A DNA stretch of 64,000 nt from Lutraria lutraria (lineage: Eukaryota; Mollusca; Bivalvia; Venerida; Mactridae), in NCBI GenBank assembly GCA_964023205.1, contig OZ026833.1, forward strand, positions 34,140,366 to 34,204,365. Reading direction: 5' to 3'. The notes below the pieces were generated by a model. That model saw nothing but the letters and a program-made list of their open reading frames with translations. It ran no database searches and had not been told where the DNA came from. Positions 63,029-64,000 of the stretch are shown here, piece by piece. The position numbers were made by a program, and so were the translations under genes. Every line of letters begins with the position of its first letter. The first letter of the stretch is position 1.

Positions 63029-63591
63029 CACAGGTGCCTGACCAATCTGGTCTGACACGCCCCCAATATACACATAATAAATACAAGGTATGCAACGAGT
63101 CGTTTTTCCGACCTCATACTGTCCCGAAATAATGATCAACTGAGGATACAAATGAAGTCCTATGAGCAAATAAACTTATTCAGTCGGCGCTTAAATAATT
63201 ATTCTTCCTATTAAACACATTTTTTTATTTCAAAACGAACTTAAAAGCAACGTTTTAGTCTCTGTTTCTACGAAATATTGCCGTTTTTTGGAAAATCGAG
63301 TTAAACCTGTCCCCTAGATTTCACGCTTTCACTCATCATTTTGACGTTTTTTCCGGAGATTTATACGGAAAACATGCGTGTTGTGGCATGTACGTATTTC
63401 TTTGATGTTTCGGCACTGATTGCAGGTATAAAGACAATCCTACCTGGTTAACTAATCGCAATAATCGTTAATTTCTACAAATAATCAGTCCTTTCGTTGA
63501 CACAACGTCCATTTTGACCGAAGTAGTCAAACCTTGTATTTATTATGTGTATATTGGGGGTATGTCAGACCAGATTCGTCAGGCACCTGTG
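63029..63591. repeat. 61-bp inverted repeat pair enclosing 441 bp
   Basis: Left arm 63029-63089 (CACAGGTGCCTGAC...TACAAGGT) and right arm 63531-63591 are reverse complements with about three mismatches. Probably the ends of a foldback or MITE element, though the true tips and target duplication are unclear. Confidence 0.75.
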
Positions 63592-64000
63592 ATCCGTTCC
63601 CTCAATGCACATGTCATTAGATCATTTTCCTTCTATACGACCATCATTGTAGCACTTGTATCATAAATCAAAGGCCATGAACCAAGTTTGACACTCTACC
63701 CAAGTATTTCGGCATGTACGCACGCAATACGTCGAAAAGACCGTATTTTCTGTGAATTTACTGATATGCATCAAGGAAGTTATTAAAAGTTCGAATCAGG
63801 GTCAAACTTTGTTACTGTAAGCGAAACCATCACATATAAATCAATATAATAACAGTAAGTAAAACCGGCGCAGACGTTAGGCATGAAATTGTATGTGATC
63901 TTCCAGTCAAAAACTCAAAAACAATGAACTTCTTATGTCGCAGCATATCAAAATGATCTTTATCTATGGTAACTGTATGTTGATCAGTGTATGGTTTGTG

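Overview
The window looks like nuclear DNA from an AT-rich invertebrate, most probably a bivalve mollusc. The evidence is one intron-rich animal gene, several tRNA-derived SINEs, decayed non-LTR retrotransposons and many small inverted-repeat transposons. The species cannot be fixed from the sequence alone, and 'bivalve' is inferred from the repeat types and the receptor architecture.

The only convincing host gene lies on the minus strand between 29349 and 11046. I rebuilt 32 coding exons from conserved protein motifs plus AG/GT splice sites. Every junction keeps phase, and together they give about 1,377 residues ending in a stop codon. The product is a single-pass receptor-type tyrosine phosphatase. 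In order it has one cysteine-rich EGF-like unit, two galactose-binding-like (F5/8C or fucolectin-like) domains, eight EGF-like repeats, a transmembrane segment, a Tyr-rich juxtamembrane stretch, a catalytically plausible PTP domain D1, and a degenerate PTP domain D2. The exon with the start codon and signal peptide was not found. It must lie at higher coordinates, possibly beyond the window.

Region by region: 1-930 is a decayed reverse-transcriptase C-terminal fragment (+). 931-11045 has no gene but holds a microsatellite, two SINE copies, an unusual 0.89 kb inverted-repeat element (5557-6442) and a divergent tandem duplication. 11046-29349 is the phosphatase gene; its introns contain a small MITE and a possible SINE. 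29350-32000 holds a SINE, a second MITE copy and a 347-bp inverted-repeat element. 32000-36622 is the 3' half of an L1/Tx1-like LINE (minus strand). 36623-44380 (A) and 47495-54936 (B) are two long copies of one transposon in opposite orientation, with palindromic AACGTT arrays at both ends. The 3.1 kb between them carries the LINE's ORF1, so copy A appears to have split the LINE. 54937-64000 has no recognisable gene but contains two more copies of the small MITE family, another SINE, a 302-bp MITE built of ACTACG words, and a 61-bp inverted repeat near the end.

The most unusual non-genic object is the A/B element pair. No transposase is visible. Instead both copies conserve a series of exon-like blocks with matching splice-type borders, and a nested block of about 140-bp tandem repeats with 6 units in A and 7 in B.
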